Shown piece by piece: positions 7,273 to 15,334 of a stretch of 21,887 nucleotides of DNA. Location: positions 1-21,887 of the forward strand of contig JAADFP010000042.1 in NCBI GenBank assembly GCA_013152825.1. The letters are read 5' to 3'. Position 1 is the stretch's first letter. The number at the start of each line of letters is the position of its first letter. Under the pieces are notes generated by a model that worked only from the letters and a program-made list of their open reading frames with translations, did no database searches and was not told where the DNA came from. A program made the translations under genes and the position numbers. The stretch comes from Caldisericota bacterium (GTDB lineage: Bacteria; CAIJMQ01; JAADFP01).

Positions 7273-7310
7273 TTTAGAGTTTGGTGTTTAGAGTTTTAGT
7301 TTTGGATTTA
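7273..7310 (+). repeat. Degenerate TTTNNNN heptad array (module E, copy 2)
   Basis: Five units in exact seven-base phase all begin TTT: TTTAGAG occurs twice, with TTTGGTG, TTTTAGT and TTTGGAT. The array lies about 50 bases before the dehydrogenase start and matches the character of the minus strand at 989-1040. Confidence 0.65.
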
Positions 7311-7361
7311 TAAATTATTGGGGTAGATTTATTTCTTCTTTTTTAATAAAATTATAGCGGC

Positions 7362-8402
7362 ATGAGTTATAAAGTAACCCTTATTCCAGGAGATGGCATT
7401 GGCCCCAGTATAGTAGAGGAAGCAGTAAAGGTAGTGGAAGCAACCGGGGTGGAGATAGAGTGGGAGGTAAAAGAAGCGGGGGAAGGAGCCATGGAGAAGT
7501 ATGGTACTCCTTTGCCTGAGGAAGTCCTGGAGTCTATCAGGAGAAATAAAGTGGCTTTAAAGGGGCCTATTACCACTCCTGTTGGCTCAGGTTTTCGCAG
7601 TGTTAACGTGGCTCTCAGGAAAATGCTTACCCTGTATGCTAATCTAAGACCAGCCATAACTTTCCCGGGAGTTCATGGGATTCCTTTCGACAACATTGAC
7701 CTGGTTATGGTTAGGGAAAATACTGAAGGGCTTTATAGTGGAGTGGAACATTTTGTTGACGAGGATAAGACAGCGGCAGAGAGCATAAAGATTATCACTC
7801 GTAAGGCATCGGAGCGTATAATCCGCTTTGCTTTTGAATATGCCCGGAGGGAAAAAAGACGAAAGGTAACCCTGGTACATAAGGCAAACATCCTCAAGTT
7901 CACAGACGGCCTGTTTCTGGAAATAGGGAAGGAAATATCTTTGCAATACCCGGATGTGGAATTTGAGGATAGGATAATTGACAACATGTGTATGCAGTTG
8001 GTAAAAAAGCCTTATCTTTATGATGTCATTGTTACTATGAATCTCTATGGGGATATCCTTTCCGATTTATGCGCGGGACTGGTAGGCGGCCTGGGGTTGG
8101 CACCCAGTGCAAATGTGGGAGAGGGCCTGGCTGCTGTCTTTGAACCCGTGCATGGCAGTGCTCCCAAATATACAGGGAAAAACAAGGTGAATCCCTGTGC
8201 TACCATTCTTTCTGCTGCCATGATGTTAAAATATCTGGGCGAAAGGGAAAAGGGTGAGGCAATCTATCGTGCCATAAGGGAGGTCATTTGTGAAGGCACA
8301 TCTTTGACCTATGATTTAATAGAAAACCCGGACAAATCTGTAGGTACCAGGGAAATAGGCACTGCCATAGCCCAGAAGGTAAAGGAGTTGCTGAATGCCT
8401 AA
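7362..8402 (+). CDS. Isocitrate/isopropylmalate dehydrogenase family, likely isocitrate dehydrogenase
   Basis: A beta-decarboxylating dehydrogenase of 346 residues, the length of the short IDH/IPMDH type. Seen: IPGDGIGP (8-15); S80-V-N82 with R86, R96, R118 and Y125, matching the isocitrate-binding Ser, Asn, Arg and Tyr residues of E. coli Icd; the family signature around NLYGDILSD (227-235) with the metal-binding Asp residues; and HGSAPKYTGKNKVNP (264-278). The Ser-x-Asn favours isocitrate over isopropylmalate. K269-Y270 sit where the NADP enzymes have Lys-Tyr and NAD enzymes usually have Asp-Ile, so NADP use is possible despite the short form. Homoisocitrate dehydrogenase is a weaker alternative. 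The ATG has no clear ribosome site. The gene overlaps purA by 8 bases. Confidence 0.85.
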   Translation: MSYKVTLIPGDGIGPSIVEEAVKVVEATGVEIEWEVKEAGEGAMEKYGTPLPEEVLESIRRNKVALKGPITTPVGSGFRSVNVALRKMLTLYANLRPAITFPGVHGIPFDNIDLVMVRENTEGLYSGVEHFVDEDKTAAESIKIITRKASERIIRFAFEYARREKRRKVTLVHKANILKFTDGLFLEIGKEISLQYPDVEFEDRIIDNMCMQLVKKPYLYDVIVTMNLYGDILSDLCAGLVGGLGLAPSANVGEGLAAVFEPVHGSAPKYTGKNKVNPCATILSAAMMLKYLGEREKGEAIYRAIREVICEGTSLTYDLIENPDKSVGTREIGTAIAQKVKELLNA

Positions 8403-9687
8403 TGTGGTGGTAATAGGGACACAATGGGGCGATGAAGGAAAGGGGAAGATAATTGATATTATTACCCCCTACTTTGACTTTGTAGTGCGTTTCCAGGGTG
8501 GGAATAATGCAGGCCATACGGTAATTATTGGCAAAGAGACCTTTACCCTCCATTTGATACCTTCTGGTATTTTACATCCGGGCAAGGAGCTGATTATAGG
8601 TAATGGTGTGGTTATAGATCCGCCTGCGCTTATTGCAGAGATGGAAGGTTTAAGAAAAAGGGGCATTGAGGTCAACCCGGACAACCTTCATATAAGCAAG
8701 GGGGCCCATGTTATTTTTCCCTATCATAAACTCTCTGAGAAAATTAGAGAAGAGGGAAGTATAGGAAGAATAGGAACCACCCGGAGGGGGATAGGCCCCT
8801 GTTACATGGATAAAGCTGCCCGGGTAGGAGTACGCATGGTGGATTTACTGTACCCGGAAGTCCTGGAACGCAAGTTAAAAAGAAACCTGGAAGAGATTAA
8901 TCTTATTTTTACGAAGATCTATGGAGGCGAGCCAATAGAATTCTCTTCGCTTTACGAAAATTACCTAAATTATGGGAAACTATTATCTCCTTATATTAAG
9001 GATACTTATCTCCTGTTGAACAGGGCATTAGAGCAAAAGAAAAGTATTCTCTTTGAAGGGGCCCAGGGCACCCTCCTGGATGTGGACTTTGGCACCTATC
9101 CTTATGTTACTTCTTCCAACGCCTCTGCAGGAGGGGCCTGTACAGGGTCAGGGGTGGGCCCTATCCATATAGATAGTGTAGTAGGTATCATGAAAGCTTA
9201 CACCACGCGTGTGGGAGAAGGCCCTTTCCCCACGGAAATAAAAGACGAATTAGCAGATAGGCTAAGAAATGCAGGCCCTATTGGGGAGTATGGCCGGAGC
9301 ACCGGCAGGCCCCGTAGGTGCGGATGGCTGGACCTGGTAGCGGTAAAAAAATCAATCATGGTAAACGGGATAAACAAGCTTATTCTTACCCGGCTGGATA
9401 TTTTGGGGTATGTGGATAAAATTAAAGTGTGTACACACTATCTCTGGAAAGGTAAAAAAATTGAATTTCTCTCCGAGGAGATAAACCTATGGAAGGAAGC
9501 TGTTCCTGTATATGAAGAAATGGAAAGCTGGGAGGGGGATATAAGCCGGGTGAAAAAATTTGAGGAACTTCCCATACAAGCCCAAAAGTATGTGGAAAGA
9601 ATAGAAAAAGAATTGGGCAGAAAAATTTCTCTTATTTCCGTGGGCCCCGGGAGGGAGGAAGTTATCCAGCGGGAACCTATATTCTAA
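8395..9687 (+). CDS. purA: Adenylosuccinate synthase
   Basis: Joins IMP and aspartate at the cost of GTP, the first committed step to AMP, in the cytoplasm. The 430 residues match the usual length. Seen: the P-loop-like GTQWGDEGKGK (8-18), with the catalytic Asp and Lys, then GNNAGHT (about 35-41), RRGIGPCYMDKAARVGVR, EGAQGTLLDVDFGTYPYVTSSNA split as the usual IMP-site loop, RVGEGPFPTE and a STGRPRRCGW stretch for the aspartate site. The start ATG lies inside the end of the dehydrogenase gene, seven bases after AAGGAG (8382-8387), which fixes the start and implies coupled translation. No other purine gene is adjacent. Confidence 0.97.
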   Translation: MPNVVVIGTQWGDEGKGKIIDIITPYFDFVVRFQGGNNAGHTVIIGKETFTLHLIPSGILHPGKELIIGNGVVIDPPALIAEMEGLRKRGIEVNPDNLHISKGAHVIFPYHKLSEKIREEGSIGRIGTTRRGIGPCYMDKAARVGVRMVDLLYPEVLERKLKRNLEEINLIFTKIYGGEPIEFSSLYENYLNYGKLLSPYIKDTYLLLNRALEQKKSILFEGAQGTLLDVDFGTYPYVTSSNASAGGACTGSGVGPIHIDSVVGIMKAYTTRVGEGPFPTEIKDELADRLRNAGPIGEYGRSTGRPRRCGWLDLVAVKKSIMVNGINKLILTRLDILGYVDKIKVCTHYLWKGKKIEFLSEEINLWKEAVPVYEEMESWEGDISRVKKFEELPIQAQKYVERIEKELGRKISLISVGPGREEVIQREPIF

Positions 9688-9700
9688 GTTTTCCAAGTTT

Positions 9701-9709
9701 TGGTATAAT
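9701..9709 (+). promoter_or_regulatory. Extended -10 element upstream of the tRNA pair
   Basis: Exact TGGTATAAT beginning 14 bases past the purA stop. It lies about 100 bases before tRNA-Lys and is the only good promoter element seen there. No clear -35 is visible. Confidence 0.5.
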
Positions 9710-9809
9710 TAGAGGATTTTAATTTGGAAGATACGGGGAGTTGGGGGAAAAAATATATATATCTTTACTTACTCCGGCTCCGCATGATATAGGAGAAGTG
9801 GTTATTTGA

Positions 9810-9882
9810 GGGGCATTAACTCAGTTGGTAGAGTAACGGCCTTTTAAGCCGTGAGTCGGAGGTTCGATTCCTCCATGCCCCA
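9810..9882 (+). tRNA. tRNA-Lys (anticodon TTT)
   Basis: 73 bases fold as a normal cloverleaf: acceptor GGGGCAT with ATGCCCC, a four-base D stem ACTC/GAGT, anticodon stem ACGGC/GCCGT around loop CTTTTAA, a five-base variable loop, and T stem GGAGG/CCTCC around TTCGATT. The discriminator is A. The bases after it are CA, so the 3' CCA is not encoded and must be added by the Cca enzyme. Confidence 0.95.
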
Positions 9883-9906
9883 CAATATTTGAGAAATGGG
9901 TATTTT

Positions 9907-9981
9907 GTCCCCATCATCTAGCCCGGCCTAGGATACCAGACTTTCGATCTGGGTACGGGGGTTCGAATCCCCCTGGGGACA
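9907..9981 (+). tRNA. tRNA-Glu (anticodon TTC)
   Basis: 75 bases fold as a cloverleaf with acceptor GTCCCCA/TGGGGAC, anticodon stem CCAGA/TCTGG around loop CTTTCGA, and T stem GGGGG/CCCCC around TTCGAAT. The D arm has the weak pairing typical of tRNA-Glu. The discriminator A is followed by CT, so CCA is not encoded. It lies 24 bases after tRNA-Lys, so the two are probably one transcript. Confidence 0.94.
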
Positions 9982-10067
9982 CTGAAGTAGCGAGGAGATG
10001 AAAAAAGTAGGGGGAAAGGAAATAGTTTTGAGTTCTTATTTCTTGTACACTGGTGCTCTGTCCTATG

Positions 10068-10095
10068 GTCTTTAGTCTAAAGTCTATAGTCTGTT
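10068..10095 (-). repeat. Heptad array A, copy 3
   Basis: Four seven-base units beginning GTCT (GTCTTTA, GTCTAAA, GTCTATA, GTCTGTT) run in phase. The array ends 16 bases before the kdsB start codon and just before its ribosome site. Its orientation matches 1191-1225. Confidence 0.7.
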
Positions 10096-10111
10096 CTCAA
10101 AGGAGAACATT

Positions 10112-10852
10112 TTGCGAGTAGTGTGTGTAATCCCTGCACGTTATGATTCAAGACGCCTTCCAGGGAAGCCACTTCTCAAAATAAGAGGTAAAACTCTAAT
10201 CCAGTGGGTTTTTGAAAACGCGCAAAAGATTCCTGCCTGTGAAAATATCTGGGTGGCCACGGATGATGAAAGGGTGGCAGAATGCGTAGAGAGGTTTTCC
10301 GGGAATGTAATATTGACTTCATCCGCAATTTCTTCCGGCACCGATAGGGTAAGGGAAGCCTCGGCAAAATTGGGACTAAAGGAAGACGACATTGTTATTA
10401 ACCTGCAGGGCGATGAGCCGATTATAGATGTAAGCAGTGTGGAAAGATTGGTGGCAGAATTCTTGGAACATTCGTCTTTACTTATGGGCACTCTTGCTTT
10501 TCGCAGTGAGAACAAAGAAGAGTTTTACAATCCCAATGTAGTAAAGGTAGTAATTGATAAAAAGGGCTTTGCCCTATACTTTTCTCGCAGTCCTATTCCT
10601 TATCCCAGAGATACGGATGGGATAAACTTTTTAAAGCATCTGGGTATTTATATTTTTCGCTATTCCTTCCTTAAAAGGTGGGATTCATTCTCGCCTTCTC
10701 GGCTGGAGGAGACAGAAAAGCTTGAGCAACTCAGGGTTCTGGAAAACGGCTATCCCATAAAGGTTTTACTTTCGGACAGGGATTCCTGCGGTGTGGATAC
10801 ACCGGAAGATCTGCAATTTATGGAGGAAAACATTGAAAAATTCCAAAGGTAA
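10112..10852 (+). CDS. kdsB: 3-deoxy-manno-octulosonate cytidylyltransferase (CMP-Kdo synthetase)
   Basis: Activates Kdo with CTP to CMP-Kdo for the inner core of lipopolysaccharide. 246 residues, normal length. Seen: IPARYDSRRLPGKPL (7-21) with the nucleotide-binding Arg and Lys, VATDDERV (48-55), SGTDRV (75-80), LQGDEP (98-103) with the metal-binding Asp, SRSPIPYPRD (158-167), EKLEQLR (202-208) and GVDTPEDL (227-234). The start is TTG at 10112, supported by AAAGGAG (10099-10105) at good distance; the protein's conserved N-terminus begins straight after it. The 3' end overlaps the pyrG start by 20 bases. A kdsB-pyrG order is common in Gram-negative genomes. Confidence 0.96.
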   Translation: MRVVCVIPARYDSRRLPGKPLLKIRGKTLIQWVFENAQKIPACENIWVATDDERVAECVERFSGNVILTSSAISSGTDRVREASAKLGLKEDDIVINLQGDEPIIDVSSVERLVAEFLEHSSLLMGTLAFRSENKEEFYNPNVVKVVIDKKGFALYFSRSPIPYPRDTDGINFLKHLGIYIFRYSFLKRWDSFSPSRLEETEKLEQLRVLENGYPIKVLLSDRDSCGVDTPEDLQFMEENIEKFQR

Positions 10853-12448
10853 ATTTATTTTTATCACCGGTGGAGTAGTTTCTTCTTTGGGGAAAGGTAT
10901 TGCTGCTGCTTCTGTGGGTAAACTATTGGAATCCAGGGGGTTCCGGGTGACTTTTCTTAAGTTCGATCCTTACATAAATGTAGATCCGGGCACCATGAAT
11001 CCCTACCAGCATGGAGAAGTATATGTAACAGAGGACGGGGCTGAAACAGACCTGGATTTGGGGCATTACGAAAGGTTTACCTCTACCACTCTTTCCCGGG
11101 ACAACAATGTAACCAGTGGGCAGGTTTATTACTCTGTAATTATGAAAGAAAGAAAAGGTGATTATCTGGGGAAAACCATCCAGGTTATTCCTCATATCAC
11201 CAACGAGATAAAACGCCGGATTAAAAAATTGGCTACCAATGACATAGACGTAGTAATTGTAGAAATAGGGGGAACAGTAGGAGATATTGAAAGCTTGCCC
11301 TTTCTGGAATCTATCAGGCAATTCCGCTTTGATGTAAAAAGAGAAAACGTCCTTTACATCCATGTTACCCTTGTACCCTACATAAAAGCAGCACAGGAAA
11401 TAAAAACCAAGCCTACCCAGCATTCTGTGCAGAGACTGAGAGAGATTGGTATTCAGCCGGATATCCTGCTCTGCCGCACAGAGAAAAGGTTCACAGAAAA
11501 AGTCAGAGAGAAAATCTCCTTATTTACCAATGTAGAAAAGAGGGCCGTGATTCCAGCCTGTGATGTAGGGTGTGTGTATGAGATTCCTCTAAAACTGGAG
11601 AAGGAAGGGCTCACTGATATTGTCCTGGAGTATCTTCGCCTGAAACCCAGGAGAGAAGATCTTAAAGAGTGGAAAAATATGGTCAAAAATATTTACCAAT
11701 TTAAGAAATCTGTAACCATAGGTATAGTGGGCAAATATGTAGAACTGCAGGATGCTTATAAGAGCATTATGGAAGCGCTTACCCATGGGGGTATCGCCAA
11801 TAAAGTAAAGGTAAACATTAAATGGGTTGAGGCGGAAAAGCTGGAAAGGGAGGAGGACTTGGAGGAAGCCTTTGCAGATGTACAGGGCATACTTGTTCCA
11901 GGAGGTTTTGGCGAAAGGGGTATTGAGGGAAAAATTAATGCAGTCAGGTGGGCCAGGGAAAATAATATGCCGTTTTTTGGAATATGTTTGGGGATGCAAT
12001 GTGCAGTAATTGAGTTTTCCCGTCATGTATGCGGAATGCAGGATGCTAATTCCACCGAGTTTGATCCAGATACCTCTTACCCGGTGATAGATTTTCTCCC
12101 GGAGCAGAGAAAGGTCAGCGTAAAGGGTGGCAGCATGAGATTGGGAGATTGGGTGCCTATCCTTTACGCATAAAAGAAAATACCCTCCTTTATAAACTAT
12201 ACGGTGTAACAGAAAGCCAGGAGAGGCATAGACATCGCTATGAAGTAAACCCGGAATATATCTCTATGCTGGAGAATAAAGGACTTATTGCCTCAGGTAT
12301 ATCCCCGGATGGTAAATTGGTAGAAGCCGTAGAGCTTGAAGAGCATCTTTTTTTCGTAGGATGCCAGTACCATCCGGAATTTAAGTCCAGGCCTAATTCT
12401 CCCCATCCTATTTTCCGGGGTTTTATAACGGCCTCTCTTAAAAAATGA
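10833..12448 (+). pseudogene. pyrG: CTP synthase, reading frame broken by an 8-bp tandem duplication
   Basis: CTP synthase makes CTP from UTP, ATP and glutamine. The start is TTG at 10833, five bases after GGAGGA. The first frame (10833-12173) carries the whole synthetase domain (ITGGVVSSLGKG at 11-22; HGEVYVTEDGAETDLDLGHYER; KTKPTQHSVQ) and the amidotransferase nucleophile C385 in FFGICLGMQ. At 12138-12153 AGATTGGG occurs twice in tandem. The protein then runs out of frame to a stop at 12173. The rest, with the YHPEF catalytic His/Glu, continues in another frame to 12448. Removing one 8-base unit restores GGSMRLGAYP and a 535-residue protein, the usual length. As written, glutamine-dependent activity would be lost; ammonia-dependent activity might survive. 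It may be a real mutation, a mixed population or an assembly error. Confidence 0.93.
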
Positions 12449-12458
12449 ATTTTGATCG

Positions 12459-12467
12459 TGGTATAAT
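12459..12467 (+). promoter_or_regulatory. Extended -10 element before the pilus operon
   Basis: Exact TGGTATAAT starting 11 bases past the pyrG stop. The implied start near 12474 gives a leader of about 75 bases before the first pilB-like gene. No clear -35 and no recognisable riboswitch were seen in 12449-12549. Confidence 0.55.
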
Positions 12468-12549
12468 AAAATGGGGAATTGAGAACATTTGTAATTTACA
12501 GTGTTCCATTGGTACATGGGTATTAGAGTCAGCGTGATTATATAAAATT

Positions 12550-14268
12550 ATGTCTAATCGTGAACAGGAGATCTGGAAAGATATTTTAGTAAACATCGGG
12601 TTAGTAACGGAAGACCAGCTTTCCTTTGCTCTGCGTGAACAGGAAGAAACAGGAGAAAAACTAAGCGATATACTGGTCAGAATGGGATATATCAGCAGAG
12701 AAGATCTGACCAGAGCTTTAAGCGCCCATTTCGGGTTAATTCCGGTTAAACTTTCCGATTATCATCCTACGGAAGATGTTATCGCTCGTGTACCTCCCCC
12801 GCTGGTGAGAAAGTATAAGATCATCCCCCTGGAATATAAGGAGGGAGTTCTTACCATAGCAGTGGCTGATCCCCTGGATTTTTTAAGTATTGATAGCCTG
12901 GAGAAGATTCTGGGGGTTAAATTGAAAGCAGTTCTTACCTCGGATAGAGAGATTGAGCAGGCTATCAGTCGTTACTATGGGGTGGAAGAAGAAACCATAG
13001 ATACAATTTTGGAGGAATTAACCGAGCAAGATATAAGCTTTGCCGAAGGAGTAGCCCAGGAAGCAGAAGAAGCAGAATTAGCGGAAGAAGCTCCCATAAT
13101 TCGTTTGGTAAGTTTGCTTATCCTGGAGGCTTTTAGGTCGCGTGCCAGCGATATTCATGTAGAACCCATGTCCGGGAGATTGAGGATAAGATACCGGGTA
13201 GATGGAATTCTGCATGAAGTGCCTGCTCCGCCCAAGCGGCTGGAAGGAGCGGTAATTTCTCGTATCAAGATTCTGGCCGGGATGGATATAGCAGAAAAGA
13301 GACTTCCCCAGGATGGTCGAATAATGGTAAATGTCCTGGGAAGACATCTGGACCTTCGTGTGTCTTCTCTCCCCGGTATCCATGGGGAGAGTGTGGTGAT
13401 GAGAATCCTGGATAAATCCAGCCTTCTATTAGGTATTACTGAACTGGGGTTTCTGGAAGAAGACCTGGATAAGTGGAAAAGAGTAATTACGCTTCCCAAT
13501 GGGATTATTCTGGTAACCGGGCCCACTGGAAGTGGAAAAACTACTACTCTTTATGCAGTTCTTAATGAATTAAACCTGCCGGATCGTAAAATTATTACCA
13601 TTGAAGATCCGGTAGAGTACCAGATATCGGGGATAAACCAGCTGCAGGTAAAACCCCAGATAGGGCTTACTTTTGCTTCTTCTCTCAGGTCTATATTGCG
13701 TCAGTCTCCCGATATAATCATGGTGGGAGAAATCAGGGATACTGAGACGGCGGAAATTGCGGTAAGAGCTGCACTAACCGGACATCTGGTATTCTCCACT
13801 TTACATACCAATGATTCAGCTGGAGCAGTCACCCGGCTTATAGATATGGGGATAAAACCCTTCCTGGTAGCTTCTGCAGTGCAGGCAGTAATGGCTCAGA
13901 GACTGGTAAGGAAAGTTTGCCCTAAGTGTACGGAGCCCTATCAGCCTGAGGAGTCTGTGTTAAAAGAAATAGAACGAATGATGGGTACCCTGGAAGGGGC
14001 TAACTTTGTCAAAGGCAAGGGATGCCCGGAGTGCAATATGAGTGGGTACCGGGGAAGAATTGCCATATTTGAGCTTTTGGTGGTAACTGAGGAAGTGCGG
14101 CGGATTGTTCTCTCCCGGGCTACCAGTTTTGAAATCAGGGATCTCGCGCGCAGTCAGGGCATGAAACTTCTTCGGGAAGACGGATGGATAAAGGTTTACC
14201 GGGGTATTACCACGGTGGAAGAAGTACTTAGAGTAACACAACAGGATATAGTAGAAGGAGCAGTGTGA
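12550..14268 (+). CDS. pilB: PilB/GspE-type pilus assembly or secretion ATPase (first copy)
   Basis: A hexameric cytoplasmic ATPase that powers pilus extension or pseudopilus assembly. 572 residues. An N-terminal MshEN/T2SSE-N domain (about 1-150) is followed by an acidic linker (150-182). The core has SRASDIHVEP (197-206), Walker A GPTGSGKT (324-331), the Asp box ITIEDPVEY (349-357), Walker B SPDIIMVGEIRD (386-397), and the His box GHLVFSTLHTND (411-422). Four cysteines C457, C460, C492 and C495 form the usual zinc site. There is no strong ribosome site before the ATG. It overlaps pilT by one base. A second paralogue of nearly the same length lies after pilT; which of them drives the pilus is unknown. 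Confidence 0.93.
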   Translation: MSNREQEIWKDILVNIGLVTEDQLSFALREQEETGEKLSDILVRMGYISREDLTRALSAHFGLIPVKLSDYHPTEDVIARVPPPLVRKYKIIPLEYKEGVLTIAVADPLDFLSIDSLEKILGVKLKAVLTSDREIEQAISRYYGVEEETIDTILEELTEQDISFAEGVAQEAEEAELAEEAPIIRLVSLLILEAFRSRASDIHVEPMSGRLRIRYRVDGILHEVPAPPKRLEGAVISRIKILAGMDIAEKRLPQDGRIMVNVLGRHLDLRVSSLPGIHGESVVMRILDKSSLLLGITELGFLEEDLDKWKRVITLPNGIILVTGPTGSGKTTTLYAVLNELNLPDRKIITIEDPVEYQISGINQLQVKPQIGLTFASSLRSILRQSPDIIMVGEIRDTETAEIAVRAALTGHLVFSTLHTNDSAGAVTRLIDMGIKPFLVASAVQAVMAQRLVRKVCPKCTEPYQPEESVLKEIERMMGTLEGANFVKGKGCPECNMSGYRGRIAIFELLVVTEEVRRIVLSRATSFEIRDLARSQGMKLLREDGWIKVYRGITTVEEVLRVTQQDIVEGAV

Positions 14269-15331
14269 TGCTGGAAATTGGTGAACTTTTAAGAATAGTA
14301 GTAGAAAGGAATTCTTCTGATTTGCACCTGGTGGTGGGTAAGCCGCCTGTATTACGGATAAATGGACGTTTAGATATACTGGATTACGAGCCGCTTACTC
14401 CGGAAGATACAGAAAGAATGATGAAAAGTATTGCCTCTCCCGCTCACCAGCAGAGAGTAAGAGAAGTGGGAGGTACAGAATTTGGTTTTGCCTTTGGAGA
14501 TTTGGCCCGCTTCAGGGTAAGTGTCTACCGGGAAAAGGGGAGACTAAGCATTGCCATGCGTCTTATTCCGTATAAGCTCTTAACTTTTGAGCAGATAGGG
14601 CTTTCTGATAAAATGAAGGAAATTCTCTACCGTCCCCGAGGGCTGGTGCTGGTAACCGGCCCAACCGGAAGTGGAAAAACCACTACCTTAGCCACCATGA
14701 TAGATTATATAAATACCTATCGTGATTGCCATATTATTACTATCGAGGATCCCATAGAATACTACCACGATCATAAGAGAGGTATAGTTTCTCAAAGAGA
14801 GGTAGGAGTGGATGTCCCCCTTCTTTTGCAGATGCGATAATCAGGTCATTGAGGCAGGACCCCGATGTGATAATGATAGGAGAAATGAGAGATTTATCCA
14901 CTATTGAAGCAGCACTTATGGCGGCAGAAACGGGGCACCTGGTTTTTTCTACACTCCATACCACGGGAGCAGCGCAAACTATTGATAGAATAATAGATGC
15001 TTTCCCCACAGAAAGACAGGAGCAGGTAAGGGTGCAGGTCTCTTCTTACCTGATAGCGGTAATTTCCCAGGCACTTCTTCCCAAAGCTACCGGGTCAGGC
15101 AGGGTGGCAGCATTCGAAATAATGGTGGCTATCCCAGCCATTCAGAGTTTAATCAGGGAAAGAAAGACCTACCGTATAACTTCATTTATCCAGACCGGTG
15201 CCCGTTACGGGATGAAGACCCTCGATCAGCATCTGTTTGAACTTTACAACCGGGGTGAAGTAAGTTATGAGGAGATAATGATAAGGGCGCAGAATCCTGA
15301 GGAGTTACAGCAAAAAGTGGAGGGTAAGTAA
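14268..15331 (+). pseudogene. pilT: PilT-type retraction ATPase, frame broken at a C5 run
   Basis: PilT depolymerises type IV pili. The ATG at 14268 overlaps the previous stop as TGATG and follows GAAGGAG. The first frame (to 14840) has the N-terminal SSDLHL region, Walker A GPTGSGKT (131-138), the Asp box TIEDPIEY and HKRGIVSQREVG. After the C run at 14816-14820 the protein goes out of frame and stops. The remainder, SFADAIIRSLRQDPD on through Walker B (VIMIGEMRD), the His box (GHLVFSTLHTT) and the C-terminus, is in another frame to 15331. Two bases fewer or one more would give about 353 residues, a normal PilT length. As written there is no working ATPase. Indel, assembly error and ribosomal frameshifting are the alternatives; the first two are likelier. 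Confidence 0.92.
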
Positions 15332-15334
15332 AAA

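Larger units (their letters stand above)
6863..7361. repeat. Intergenic repeat mosaic, copy 2
   Basis: This 499-bp gap between cca and the dehydrogenase gene has no credible gene. It holds heptad arrays at 6862-6942, the module GATGCAGGATG at 7038-7048, CTACCTGTCATACCC at 7055-7069 running into a hairpin, a period-8 doublet TAGGTGAG at 7105-7120, CGGATAN-like heptads at 7162-7214 and TTTNNNN heptads at 7273-7310. The modules match those of 930-1225 in opposite orientation, except that the CTACC and TTT modules have swapped places. Confidence 0.75.

Noticed and set aside
10791..10832. Upstream ATG at 10791 as pyrG start
   Set aside because: The extra 14 residues lie wholly within kdsB and are not family-like. 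The TTG at 10833 has a close GGAGGA and starts where CTP synthases start.
12120..12180. Programmed ribosomal frameshift in pyrG
   Set aside because: The exact 8-bp duplication explains the shift completely, and removing it restores the family consensus. No slippery run is present.
12468..12549. Riboswitch or structured leader before pilB
   Set aside because: No conserved core such as that of the cyclic-di-GMP classes could be recognised; the region is A/T-rich without clear paired arms.
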